Shown here one piece after another: positions 26,741 to 35,150 of a stretch of DNA of 52,594 nt. Each line of letters begins with the position of its first letter. Position 1 is the stretch's first letter. Position numbers and translations under genes: made by a program. The notes under the pieces are model-generated. The model made no database searches and was not told where the DNA came from. It saw only the letters and a list, made by a program, of their open reading frames with translations. Source of the DNA: Saprospiraceae bacterium (GTDB taxonomy: Bacteria > Bacteroidota > Bacteroidia > Chitinophagales > Saprospiraceae); the NCBI GenBank assembly GCA_020629615.1, contig JAHDCZ010000006.1, positions 4,495 through 57,088 of the forward strand, written 5' to 3'.

Positions 26741-26794
26741 TTGGCATTAAAGTCAATTTTATTTTTCTGACTCATAACAATTAATACCCGCCAC

Positions 26795-27328
26795 TCATTT
26801 TCCAAGATACCGTTCAGGTATTACATTCTCTTCACTTGCCGCTTGCCAATATACATTCAATATCCACCAACGATGATTGTCATAAAACAGTTGGATGCTA
26901 TTTATGCCAGTCATAAAGGGTTCTTCATCTTTCTTGGTTTTGAAGGCTGCATAGGTACTGAAGACATGGGCAATGTTGCCATAGTTTTCTGTGATGCGAT
27001 GTGTCTCGATTTCATGAAAACCATTGCTTTCTAAATATGGACCTGAACGTTGGATGTAATCTTGAGGACTTAGGTAATAGACTTCTATAGATTGATCTTT
27101 CATGCGCTGTGAAGGTATCAATTTGGCATCTGGTTTGAATAAGTACTCAAACAATTCCCAATTTCTTTTTACACCGGTATCACCAGAAATCACTTTGTAC
27201 AAGCTCTCAATAGTAGAGTTTATAGTCTTTACTTTGTGAATATATAGGCTATCCAGGTTTTGTCCTTTGATTCCATTCGCGAAAGCGAAAAGAGAAAAAA
27301 TAACTAAAAATTTATAGTAGAAATGCAT
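26795..27328 (-). CDS. Exported NTF2/SnoaL-like protein
   Basis: A 177-residue protein with a signal peptide (about 1-22, ending IKGQ) and an NTF2-like/SnoaL fold: an N-terminal helix, WELFEYLFKPDAKLIPSQ, and C-terminal strands GNIAHVFSTYAAF and WWILNVYWQAASEE. These domains often bind small molecules or act as accessory subunits; no catalytic residues can be assigned. It is read 17 bases after the CocE-type hydrolase and probably shares its transcript. Confidence 0.7.
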   Translation of the reverse strand: MHFYYKFLVIFSLFAFANGIKGQNLDSLYIHKVKTINSTIESLYKVISGDTGVKRNWELFEYLFKPDAKLIPSQRMKDQSIEVYYLSPQDYIQRSGPYLESNGFHEIETHRITENYGNIAHVFSTYAAFKTKKDEEPFMTGINSIQLFYDNHRWWILNVYWQAASEENVIPERYLGK

Positions 27329-27345
27329 GGGATTGTTATTTGGTA

Positions 27346-29247
27346 TTATGGACGAATTACTCGATTTTTCTTATGCTGTTTGCCATTGGTATATCCCGTC
27401 TTTACCGATGAGCTTCCATGGACAGTTATTGTACTTTTGATAAAGTCCTCTTCATCTGCCTCGAATATATTGTCAACATATTTCTGAGGGTTTCTATCTA
27501 TGTATGGAAACCAAGTACTATGAATTTGTATCATGACACGATGCCCTTTTTTAAAGGTATGAAGGATGTCTTGTAAGGGCACTGAAACTTCTGTCGGGAC
27601 TCCTGGTTGAAATGGCTCCGGGAATTCAAAGCTATTTCTAAATCTTCCACGGAAAGTTTCATGACGGACCAATTGTTGATAACCACCCATCTTAATGTTC
27701 TCTGGATTGTGTTCGTAATCTTCATGTTCTTGAGGATAGACATCAATGAGTTTAACAATGAAGTCCGCATCTGTTCCGGTCATGGAAACGATTAAATCAG
27801 CGATGATCTCACCCGCGATTGTTAGATCTTCTTCCAATACTTCTGTTTTGAAAGTTATGACATCAGGACGTCGGGAGGCATGACGTTGATCATCTGTAAT
27901 GAACATCCTTGGGGTAAAAGTTAATCCTTCTGTGGTTGATCGATAGGGTACAGGAAAATCAGGATCGCTGGTATATTCAAAACGGGCTTCTTTATCGGTT
28001 TCTTGATTAACATAGAGTTTGCCTTTTTCGGCAAAGAATAAATCCACAGGTGGAATATCGGCCGGTGGCCATTGAGCAAATGACTTCCATTCTTTGATAC
28101 CTGTATCAAACATGTGCGCTTCAGGGATAAGAGGAACAGGACCATCTTTTAAATTGTACTTAAAAAATGGGGCTTCTATCTTTTCTTGATAGTAAGTCGA
28201 AATACTATCTCCATAATAGATATGATTCACTGTTTGCTGACCCCGCTCACGTGCCCAGCCACCGTGCGTCCATGGTCCCATGACAATGGTGTTATTGGCT
28301 TTGGGGCATGTCTTTTCTATGGTTTTATAAATATTTAGTGGACCATAGAGATCTTCGGCATCGTACCAGCCTCCGACGGTCATCACAGCGTGATTTATGT
28401 TTTTCAGGTGGGGTAAGATGCTTCGTTTTTGCCAAAATTCATCATAGTTGGGATGCTCAACAATTTGGTTCCAAAAGAAATTATCATGATGATATTTTTC
28501 AGTAATATTCTTTAGTGGTCCTAAAGCTAGATTGTGATCATATCCATCCGCTACTTTCTCTCCATAGATACGCATCATTTGCGGCATGTACCACGGTGTT
28601 TTAGTTAAACTATCTTTTTGGTAACCAAACACAGCAAAGGCGGGCGTATAACTTTGAAGGTATGCACCCATGTGATGAAAATCATCAAAAAAGAAATCTG
28701 AGATTGGCGCCTGAGGTGATGAGGCTCTTAACGCTGGATGAGCATCAGGTAGGGCAGCGGCAGTATAAAACCCAGGATATGAAATCCCAAATTGACCGAC
28801 GCGACCATTGTTGTTCTCAATATTTTCCAAGAGCCATTCTATGGTATCATAGGTATCCGAACTTTCATCTATATCTTTCCGATTATTGCGGTTGTTACCT
28901 GGAATATTTGGTGTCATATTGTCAAATAATCCGCCCGACATGTAACGTCCACGTACATCTTGATAAACGAGTATATATCCTTCTCTCACTAGCGGATCTG
29001 AAGGCTGTCCAAAGGTTTTATAGTGTTCGTATCTAGAAGCATTATAACAAGTCCGATTCATCAGAAAAGGATATTTTGTTGATTTATCTTTGGGATTATA
29101 GACAATGGTATATAATTCTACACCATCTCGCATCTTGATAAAATGCTCTGATTTGTCATAGTGCTTGACCATGTACATTGAATCGATCGTTTGACCAAAA
29201 GAAAGGACACAGAAAAACGAAAACACAAAAAGGAAAGTAATTCTCAT
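27346..29247 (-). CDS. CocE/NonD family hydrolase (S15-like), exported
   Basis: A 633-residue alpha/beta hydrolase with a signal peptide (about 1-18). The nucleophile Ser156 lies in GQFGISYPGF, and the N-terminal domain has DVRGRYMSGG and MGPWTHGGW; the C-terminal third (about 440-600) is the beta jelly-roll typical of CocE and X-Pro dipeptidyl peptidases. Family members are esterases, acylases (glutaryl-7-ACA acylase) or dipeptidyl peptidases acting outside the cytoplasm. The substrate is unknown. It begins an apparent operon with the NTF2-like gene and follows a GNAT gene by nine bases. Confidence 0.88.
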   Translation of the reverse strand: MRITFLFVFSFFCVLSFGQTIDSMYMVKHYDKSEHFIKMRDGVELYTIVYNPKDKSTKYPFLMNRTCYNASRYEHYKTFGQPSDPLVREGYILVYQDVRGRYMSGGLFDNMTPNIPGNNRNNRKDIDESSDTYDTIEWLLENIENNNGRVGQFGISYPGFYTAAALPDAHPALRASSPQAPISDFFFDDFHHMGAYLQSYTPAFAVFGYQKDSLTKTPWYMPQMMRIYGEKVADGYDHNLALGPLKNITEKYHHDNFFWNQIVEHPNYDEFWQKRSILPHLKNINHAVMTVGGWYDAEDLYGPLNIYKTIEKTCPKANNTIVMGPWTHGGWARERGQQTVNHIYYGDSISTYYQEKIEAPFFKYNLKDGPVPLIPEAHMFDTGIKEWKSFAQWPPADIPPVDLFFAEKGKLYVNQETDKEARFEYTSDPDFPVPYRSTTEGLTFTPRMFITDDQRHASRRPDVITFKTEVLEEDLTIAGEIIADLIVSMTGTDADFIVKLIDVYPQEHEDYEHNPENIKMGGYQQLVRHETFRGRFRNSFEFPEPFQPGVPTEVSVPLQDILHTFKKGHRVMIQIHSTWFPYIDRNPQKYVDNIFEADEEDFIKSTITVHGSSSVKTGYTNGKQHKKNRVIRP

Positions 29248-29256
29248 AGTGGAATT

Positions 29257-29790
29257 TTATTTTTTATTGATACGATATAATATGCAATTTACTAATCTTG
29301 GATAATCCTTTAGTTTTGGATGCTCAAATTCTAATACGGGTACCATCCCGATTTTTTTCATGACTTTAAAGGATTTTGTATTTGATGCTGTGGCCACTGC
29401 ATAAACAGTTTCTAATTTAAGTTCATCGAAAGCAAATTTTAAACAAGCCTTTGCTCCTTCAGTTGCAAAACCATTGCCCCAAGATGTTTTATTCAAGCGC
29501 CATCCTACATCTACAAATTTACCGATACTTTCAAGATAATCTTGAGTACATAAACCGATGAATCCAATCATTTCCATCGTATCTAGTCTATCCACTGCGA
29601 AATAGCAAAATTGATATTTTTCATAATGCTTTATCATTCTTTGTATGAATTCCAAAGTTTGTTCTTTGGTGCTAACGGCAGGAAAATGTTCCATTACATC
29701 TTGATCGCCAGAAACATGGTGCATAGCTTCTAAGTCTTCGAGGTGGTAATTTCTAAACCCAAGTCGTTCTGATTTAAACAGATGTTTCAT
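29257..29790 (-). CDS. GNAT family N-acetyltransferase (RimJ/RimL-like)
   Basis: A 177-residue GNAT protein with the RimJ/RimL layout. It opens LFKSERLGFRNYHLEDLEAM; the acetyl-CoA loop is W104-GNGFATEGA; and the last strands carry NTKSFKVMKKIGMVP. It probably acetylates an amine on a protein or small molecule, but nothing shows the acceptor. It lies between the 157-residue membrane protein and the CocE gene, all in one direction with gaps of 9-11 bases. Confidence 0.85.
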   Translation of the reverse strand: MKHLFKSERLGFRNYHLEDLEAMHHVSGDQDVMEHFPAVSTKEQTLEFIQRMIKHYEKYQFCYFAVDRLDTMEMIGFIGLCTQDYLESIGKFVDVGWRLNKTSWGNGFATEGAKACLKFAFDELKLETVYAVATASNTKSFKVMKKIGMVPVLEFEHPKLKDYPRLVNCILYRINKK

Positions 29791-29801
29791 GTTTTCAATT
29801 A

Positions 29802-30275
29802 TTAAATTGGTTCTTCTCCAAAACCTGTTTGAATAAGAAATTCGGAAATTAAATTTCCAGTTAAGAGAATGCCTGATGAAAATGCGAGTGAACTTCCAAC
29901 AGCAAGCATGTAAAGATTTTTTTCAAAGATAAAAGCTAGAATGATCATCAGCATTCCTACCAAGAATATCAATGTTGATGGATTTCTAAATTTGGAACAA
30001 GCTAAACCATATTTTCTTAACTCATTTAAATTTAAGGAGTTCTTAGCCAGTTGAGATTTTACAAAATGCCCGCGCTGCAAATAGACAACTACAATTAAAA
30101 TCGCAAAGGGCTGAATGCTTAGACTAAAAAATTTAATGACCAGCGAACTTGATTCCATAAAAAATAGTATAATCGACGCCATCATGAATAGTCCAACTAG
30201 GACAAAAACGCGATTCAAAATTAGCTCGGTTGACAAGCTTGATCTTAAGCGTCGTTCTATTTTGTCTTGGGACAT
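29802..30275 (-). CDS. Four-helix membrane protein of unknown function
   Basis: A 157-residue protein with a polar N-terminus (SQDKIERRLRSSL), then four hydrophobic segments in two pairs (about 19-40, 46-66, 99-117 and 123-145) separated by a basic loop (HFVKSQLAKN...RKYGLACSKF). No family was recognised. It begins directly after the urocanase stop codon with no gap, so it is in the same operon, yet nothing ties it to histidine breakdown. Confidence 0.6.
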   Translation of the reverse strand: MSQDKIERRLRSSLSTELILNRVFVLVGLFMMASIILFFMESSSLVIKFFSLSIQPFAILIVVVYLQRGHFVKSQLAKNSLNLNELRKYGLACSKFRNPSTLIFLVGMLMIILAFIFEKNLYMLAVGSSLAFSSGILLTGNLISEFLIQTGFGEEPI

Positions 30276-32309
30276 TTAAGAATATATTTGATCTATTAAA
30301 TCATCATCTGCCAGTTCGGGTAACGTAACTTTCAATTCATTATTTTTTTCCATTGCTCGCTTTATGGCGAAGATAGCTTCTTTATTTCTAGCCCAACTTC
30401 TTCGCGCAATACCATTGTTTACATCCCAATGGAGCATCGAAGAAATTCTTTTAGCGCTATCTTGACTTCCGTCGATCATCATTCCAAAACCGCCATTGAT
30501 CACTTCACCCCAACCTACACCGCCACCATTGTGTAATGAAATCCAAGTGGCTCCTCTAAAAGAATCTCCTACAAAATTATGAACTGCCATATCAGCTGTA
30601 AATCGAGAGCCATCGTATATGTTTGAGGTTTCTCTATATGGAGAATCTGTGCCAGAAACATCATGATGATCCCGTCCCAAAACGATAGGAGCAGAAATTT
30701 GTCCTTCTTTAATGGCTTTGTTAAATGCCAATGCGATTTTTATTCGACCCTCGGCATCAGCATATAGAATTCTAGATTTTGAACCGACAACAGGTATGTT
30801 AGTTTTGGCGTTTTCAATCCAAATGATATTGTCGTTTAATTGCCCTTGAATTTCATTTGGAGCGTCCATCTTTATCTCCTTCAACACTTTTGCAGCGATT
30901 TGATCTGAAAGATTTAAGTCCTCTTGAGACCCAGAAGTGCAAACCCACCTGAAAGGACCGAACCCATAATCAAAACACATAGGGCCCATGATATCCTCCA
31001 CATAGGAAGGATATGCAAAGATCTCTTCCTCTTCATTTTTCCAAATATCAGCACCAGCATTTCCAGCTTCTTTTAAAAAAGCATTGCCATAATCCCAAAA
31101 ATACATCCCATTCGCGCTAAGCGAGTTAATGGCAGTCACATGTCTACGTAAGGTTGCATAGACCTCTTCCATAAACTTTGCTTTATCTCTATTCAGTAAA
31201 ATTTTGGCCTCCTCAAAGCTGTATCCCATTGGACAATACCCAAGGTCATCAATATTGTGAAGACTGGTTTGATCAGACCCTAATTCGACAAGCATCTTTC
31301 TTTCAGCTAGAGCTTCCCATAATGCGACTACATTTCCTTGATAGACTAGAGTAATCGCTTTTTTTTCTGCTTTACAGCGAATGATGATATCCAATAGTTC
31401 ATTCAAGTCCTGATAAACATTTTCTTTTTGAATATATCCATCGGTAATTCTTTGATTGATCGCATCGGTATCTACTTCGGCAATAACACCCACACAATTG
31501 GTGATGATTGCTGCAAGCGACTGAGCACCAGACATTCCTCCCAAACCACTTGTGACATAAAGTTTACCTGAGAGATCAATGGAGTTAGGATCGAGCATTC
31601 TACCAGCATTGAGTAAAGTGATGGTTGTGCCATGTACAATTCCTTGAGGACCGATATACATAAAAGATCCTGCGGTCATTTGACCATATGAAGTTACTCC
31701 AAGAGCATTGTATTTATTCCAGTCGGATTTTTTGGAATAATTTGGAATCATCATACCATTTGTTACTACCACTCTCGGCGCGGAAGGATTAGATGGGAAT
31801 AGCCCCATAGGATGACCAGAATACAATACCAAAGTCTGGTTTTCTGTCATTTCAGACAGATATTTCATAGTCAGAAGATATTGAGCCCAGTTTTGAAAAA
31901 CGGCTCCATTACCACCATAAGTGATTAATTCATGAGGATGCTTTGCAATTTTATAGTCAAGATTGTTTTGGATCATCAACATGATCGATGCCGCTTGTTT
32001 GGTATGGCAAGGATATTCGTTAATCGGACGAGCTTTCATTTCATAATTGGGTCGAAATCGATACATGTAGATGCGACCATAGGTTTCCAATTCTTCTTTG
32101 AAATCTTCTGCCAATTCTTTATGCCAAGACTTTGGAAAATATCTCAATGCGTTTTTTACGGCAAGTTTTTTTTCTTTAAGTGTAAGTTGATTAATATTTC
32201 GTTTAGGCGCATGGCTGACGTTATCATGTAAATTTACTTTTGGCGGTAACTCATAGGGTATGCCTTGTTTTACCTCAGATTGAAATTCTTCTACACGGAT
32301 TGGTTTCAT
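30276..32309 (-). CDS. hutU: Urocanate hydratase
   Basis: Urocanase converts urocanate to imidazolone propionate, the second step of histidine degradation, using a tightly bound NAD+. The 677-residue length matches the long form also seen in animals; the classic bacterial enzymes are about 550 residues. Conserved segments include TYGGNGAVFQNWAQYLL, SGHPMGLFPS, YVTSGLGGMSGAQ, GYCPMGYSFEEA, the active-site region CFDYGFGPFRWVC, and NGGGVGWGEVINGG near the C-terminus. No other hut gene is in the window. Its start overlaps the acylphosphatase stop by four bases. Confidence 0.95.
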   Translation of the reverse strand: MKPIRVEEFQSEVKQGIPYELPPKVNLHDNVSHAPKRNINQLTLKEKKLAVKNALRYFPKSWHKELAEDFKEELETYGRIYMYRFRPNYEMKARPINEYPCHTKQAASIMLMIQNNLDYKIAKHPHELITYGGNGAVFQNWAQYLLTMKYLSEMTENQTLVLYSGHPMGLFPSNPSAPRVVVTNGMMIPNYSKKSDWNKYNALGVTSYGQMTAGSFMYIGPQGIVHGTTITLLNAGRMLDPNSIDLSGKLYVTSGLGGMSGAQSLAAIITNCVGVIAEVDTDAINQRITDGYIQKENVYQDLNELLDIIIRCKAEKKAITLVYQGNVVALWEALAERKMLVELGSDQTSLHNIDDLGYCPMGYSFEEAKILLNRDKAKFMEEVYATLRRHVTAINSLSANGMYFWDYGNAFLKEAGNAGADIWKNEEEEIFAYPSYVEDIMGPMCFDYGFGPFRWVCTSGSQEDLNLSDQIAAKVLKEIKMDAPNEIQGQLNDNIIWIENAKTNIPVVGSKSRILYADAEGRIKIALAFNKAIKEGQISAPIVLGRDHHDVSGTDSPYRETSNIYDGSRFTADMAVHNFVGDSFRGATWISLHNGGGVGWGEVINGGFGMMIDGSQDSAKRISSMLHWDVNNGIARRSWARNKEAIFAIKRAMEKNNELKVTLPELADDDLIDQIYS

Positions 32310-32590
32310 CGTATTATTCTAAAGTCCTTGAATTTTGATATTGCCTCGTTAATCGCAATGATGTCCTCTTGAACGATCTGCACTACTTTGGAAGCCGGCG
32401 AGCCAATATGACACCATTTTACAAAGTTATTTATTTGAGACAATTCTCCGATAACTTCGATAAACACTGTGCCATTTTTTTGATTAATGACGTAGCCAAA
32501 TAATCCTAGCTCTTGCGCTTTGAGTTGGGTATAAAATCTAAAGCTCACTCCCTGGACACGACCCTTAATGGTTAATCTTTTACCTATCAT
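32306..32590 (-). CDS. acyP: Acylphosphatase
   Basis: A 94-residue acylphosphatase, a small cytoplasmic enzyme hydrolysing acyl phosphates such as carbamoyl and acetyl phosphate. The catalytic Arg18 is in GRVQGVSFRFYT and the catalytic Asn36 in GYVINQKNGTV, both intact. It overlaps the urocanase start by four bases and begins just after a terminator of the preceding gene, so it probably has its own promoter. Confidence 0.93.
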   Translation of the reverse strand: MIGKRLTIKGRVQGVSFRFYTQLKAQELGLFGYVINQKNGTVFIEVIGELSQINNFVKWCHIGSPASKVVQIVQEDIIAINEAISKFKDFRIIR

Positions 32591-32606
32591 AATTCTTTGG
32601 AATAAA

Positions 32607-32637
32607 AAAAGGCAGCTACGAAACGCAACTGCCTTTT
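32607..32637 (-). terminator. Rho-independent terminator of the Cys/Lys-rich protein gene
   Basis: AAAAGGCAG (32607-32615) pairs with CTGCCTTTT (32629-32637); on the minus strand the stem is followed by a long T run. It ends the gene at 32657-33136 just before the acylphosphatase gene. Confidence 0.85.
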
Positions 32638-32656
32638 AAAATCATCTGATTCTTTT

Positions 32657-33136
32657 TTATGATTCAGAATCTGTTTTTTTGGAGCATGATTTCTTTTTTC
32701 CTTTGCAACAAGCTTTTTTAGCCTTAGGTGCTTTGGCATCGTCTGTATTTCCAGAAACATTGATCACTTCACCTTCCATCATCGCAGATTGCACTTCAGA
32801 AGGAGACACGTTTACAAATTTCTTCAAGTCTTCGTTGTAGTTTACTTCTTTGTAAGAAACTTTACCACTCTTAGAACAAACATTCTTTTCGTAATATCCT
32901 ACAGAACCTGTTTTTTCACAAACTCTTTTCATGATATTTTCATCAGCATTTGCCGCTGCTTCCGCTGCCTCCATGTAAGCTGAAGCAACAGCTGTTTCAG
33001 ATGCGTCACCTTTTACTGCTGCTGCTTTAGCCTTTGACTTGCAACAAGCTGCTTTTTTACCTTTAGAACATGATTGTGCATTCACACTAAATGCTCCAAA
33101 AACAAGTAATGAGCATATAAACATTAACTTTTTCAT
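32657..33136 (-). CDS. Exported Cys/Lys-rich protein, probable metal binder
   Basis: A 159-residue protein with a signal peptide (1-20, ending VNAQ). The mature protein has a Cys/Lys-rich N-end (Cys23, 31, 32) and a near mirror image at the C-end (Cys143, 144, 151): C-x7-CC and CC-x6-C with lysines between. In the middle a 14-residue motif repeats: CEKTGSVGYYEKN from Cys73 and CSKSGKVSYKEVN from Cys87. Paired cysteines outside the cytoplasm suggest copper, zinc or other soft-metal binding, or a disulfide-linked structure. No family was recognised. It is a single-gene unit with its own strong terminator. Confidence 0.7.
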   Translation of the reverse strand: MKKLMFICSLLVFGAFSVNAQSCSKGKKAACCKSKAKAAAVKGDASETAVASAYMEAAEAAANADENIMKRVCEKTGSVGYYEKNVCSKSGKVSYKEVNYNEDLKKFVNVSPSEVQSAMMEGEVINVSGNTDDAKAPKAKKACCKGKKKSCSKKTDSES

Positions 33137-33327
33137 ATTATGTTACTTTTTTAAATTTCAAATGATAATTCCTTAAAGATAAACATATTCTCATAGAATT
33201 TAGTGCCTTTAAGTTCTTAAAAACTTGTTAAAGCAATGATTCAGGACAAAAATATGTCCCATTTCAATCTTGAATTGCCTCAACTAGACAAATTTATTTA
33301 ATTTGAGTGGGAATAATCAAAGCGATC

Positions 33328-34359
33328 ATGAACAGGCAGAAGGAAATACAAGAGCGATTTTTTAAATTCATTGCCAACAGAAAAGCATATGGGAATAACA
33401 TTCTCTACGAATTGATGGAAATACTCAATATTCGGAAGGGGGCGGCTTATAAGCGAATGAATGGTGAAACTGGATTAACCATCGAAGAGGCATTGGTCAT
33501 CGGAAAACATTTTGATGTTTCTTTGGATTCTGTTTTTCAAGATGACAAGTATATTTCATTTAATCACCCCTTTTTTAAGCAGGAGAGAAAAACGGCAGAA
33601 TCCTTTTTTGATCAGTTCAAGTTCTTTTTACAGCCCCTTAAAAATAGTTCATCCGCTCCTGGAGAAGAAAAGAAGGAGTTGGCATATCTCGCCAATGAGT
33701 TACCTATTTTCTATTATTTCTCCCACAAATACATATTTAATTTTGTTTTATCTGTTTGGAGTCATTTGCACTGGGAAGACAATCAGTTGATGATTACTGA
33801 TACTCTGGATTACGACCAACAAATACAAGCCATCCGTAATGATGTTTTGGATAGTTATTATGGTCATCCAGTAACAGAAATATGGAATTCTAACATGTTG
33901 AATAATCTGTACCAGCAAGTTATTTTTTGTATTACGATCAGAGCCTTTCAAGACGCATCTTACCTCGAGAAGCTCATGAAAGACATTGAAAATTTAATAG
34001 AACATTTGCGAGACATCGCAATCAAAGGCCTCAAGTCCATCAAGGGAGTGATGGCACCGGAAAGTCAATTGACCATTTACCTTAATGATTTTGGGAATTA
34101 CTTGAACATTGTCTTATATCAATCAAAGTATATCAAATCAAGTTTTATAGGCTATGATTACCCCAATTTTATGGTTACGCACAATGAAGAATTTCATAGA
34201 TTCTCCACCGAATGGTTCAATAAAATTAAAAAACGATCAGTCTTAATCAGTTCTGAGGGTTATCAATATCGCGAACTGTTTTTCATCAAAATGGAAAATG
34301 ATTTCAAGTACTTTAAGGAGCGTGTTGATAAACTAATGGGTATTTATTATAACCTATAG
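33328..34359 (+). CDS. HTH transcriptional regulator with Bacteroidota-type helical C-terminus
   Basis: A 343-residue protein. The N-terminal 70 residues are an Xre-like helix-turn-helix (NNILYELMEILNIRKGAAYKRMNGETGLTIEEAL), followed by a long helical domain of unknown function that is common in Bacteroidota regulators. The frame opens at a GTG (33307), but the ATG at 33328 (MNRQKEIQERF) is the normal start. No ligand domain is recognised and no target can be named. The gene stands alone and ends at a bidirectional terminator. Confidence 0.75.
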   Translation: MNRQKEIQERFFKFIANRKAYGNNILYELMEILNIRKGAAYKRMNGETGLTIEEALVIGKHFDVSLDSVFQDDKYISFNHPFFKQERKTAESFFDQFKFFLQPLKNSSSAPGEEKKELAYLANELPIFYYFSHKYIFNFVLSVWSHLHWEDNQLMITDTLDYDQQIQAIRNDVLDSYYGHPVTEIWNSNMLNNLYQQVIFCITIRAFQDASYLEKLMKDIENLIEHLRDIAIKGLKSIKGVMAPESQLTIYLNDFGNYLNIVLYQSKYIKSSFIGYDYPNFMVTHNEEFHRFSTEWFNKIKKRSVLISSEGYQYRELFFIKMENDFKYFKERVDKLMGIYYNL

Positions 34360-34369
34360 TGTCTGCAAA

Positions 34370-34404
34370 AAAAAGGGCTAATCTATTAAAGAAAAGCCCT
34401 TTTT
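34370..34404. terminator. Bidirectional rho-independent terminator
   Basis: AAAAAGGGCT (34370-34379) pairs perfectly with AGCCCTTTTT (34395-34404). With A and T runs on both sides it serves the HTH gene (plus) and the secreted-protein gene (minus). Confidence 0.85.
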
Positions 34405-34422
34405 GATGTGTGTTTTTTGAGG

Positions 34423-34998
34423 TTAATTACACATAAAATAATTGGTTGTGCGCTTATTGGCCTTATCTAAATACTTAGCAACAAACGGTTGAATATGATC
34501 TCTTAAGATCGATTCGTGTTGAAAGACTCTGTATTTCTTTTCAAATTTATTCTTTAGTCTGGCACAATTATCACCTGATCTTCCATCCACGATAAACGAA
34601 ATTTGATAATAGATTCTCGCTATGTTCGCGTCTTCATCAATTTCTGTGTTTAATCGTTTAATCGATAGTCGTTCCAAACGGTTATCATCCGTTAAGAAAA
34701 AATTGTGCACATCAAATAAGGTGATGGTTTGATCACTTTCCAATTGAGCAGTTCCCGCATCCCTAAAATAGTTGGTCGTTCCTTTTCTTTTCGCTTTCGC
34801 GAAAGCTTTAGAAATAAGATCAAATAAGGCCTCGTCGTGATAATCAAAGCCTTCACTTTCTACGAAATCATATTGACATTTACTCAATTTAATTTCCGTC
34901 TGAAGGTCAATGCATTGATCGGATTGTTGCGCATTTAATTGAATCGCAAATCCCAAAAATATCATACTAGCGATGATCGCAAATAGATTCTTTTTCAT
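34423..34998 (-). CDS. Secreted protein of unknown function
   Basis: A 191-residue protein with a signal peptide (about 1-23, ending LNAQ) and four cysteines in the mature part (Cys29, 41, about 149 and 190), enough for two disulfides. The motif TTNYF appears twice, at about residue 74 and again at the C-terminus (186-188 region). A CTTTCGCGAAAG palindrome lies in the coding sequence. No family was recognised; it is a single gene convergent with the HTH regulator. Confidence 0.6.
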   Translation of the reverse strand: MKKNLFAIIASMIFLGFAIQLNAQQSDQCIDLQTEIKLSKCQYDFVESEGFDYHDEALFDLISKAFAKAKRKGTTNYFRDAGTAQLESDQTITLFDVHNFFLTDDNRLERLSIKRLNTEIDEDANIARIYYQISFIVDGRSGDNCARLKNKFEKKYRVFQHESILRDHIQPFVAKYLDKANKRTTNYFMCN

Positions 34999-35150
34999 AA
35001 TAACAGCTTGAGTTGTTTATTGAATTTGAATCGAAGGTATGAATATTATTTTATATATATTATTTTTCTATATGTTATTGTGAAAAAATGAAAATATCCC
35101 TTTGAGAATATGGAACACAATTTAATGAGTATGTCATTTAATTGCACGCA

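Larger units (their letters stand above)
25780..26777 (-). mobile_element. Putative integron gene cassette carrying Xre-RES
   Basis: Reading the minus strand, the cassette starts after TTG at 26778 with TTATGAGTC and ends with CCG at 25780. In the excised circle, the end G and the 5' TTATGAGTC form GTTATGAGTC, a perfect complement of the R'' box GACTCATAAC at 25843-25834. Xre starts 37 bases from the 5' end and the RES stop lies in R'', the compact layout of cassettes. The 5' junction follows the NTF2-like gene's stop with no attC before it, so insertion at a secondary G|TT site is possible. No integrase gene is in the window. Confidence 0.5.

Noticed and set aside
25835-26778. IS element or MITE bounded by GTTATGAGTC inverted repeats
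   Set aside because: There is no transposase and no target duplication; the repeats are better explained as the two halves of an attC-type site.
28662-29036. 124-codon plus-strand frame inside the CocE hydrolase gene
   Set aside because: Antisense to a complete enzyme with an intact active site.
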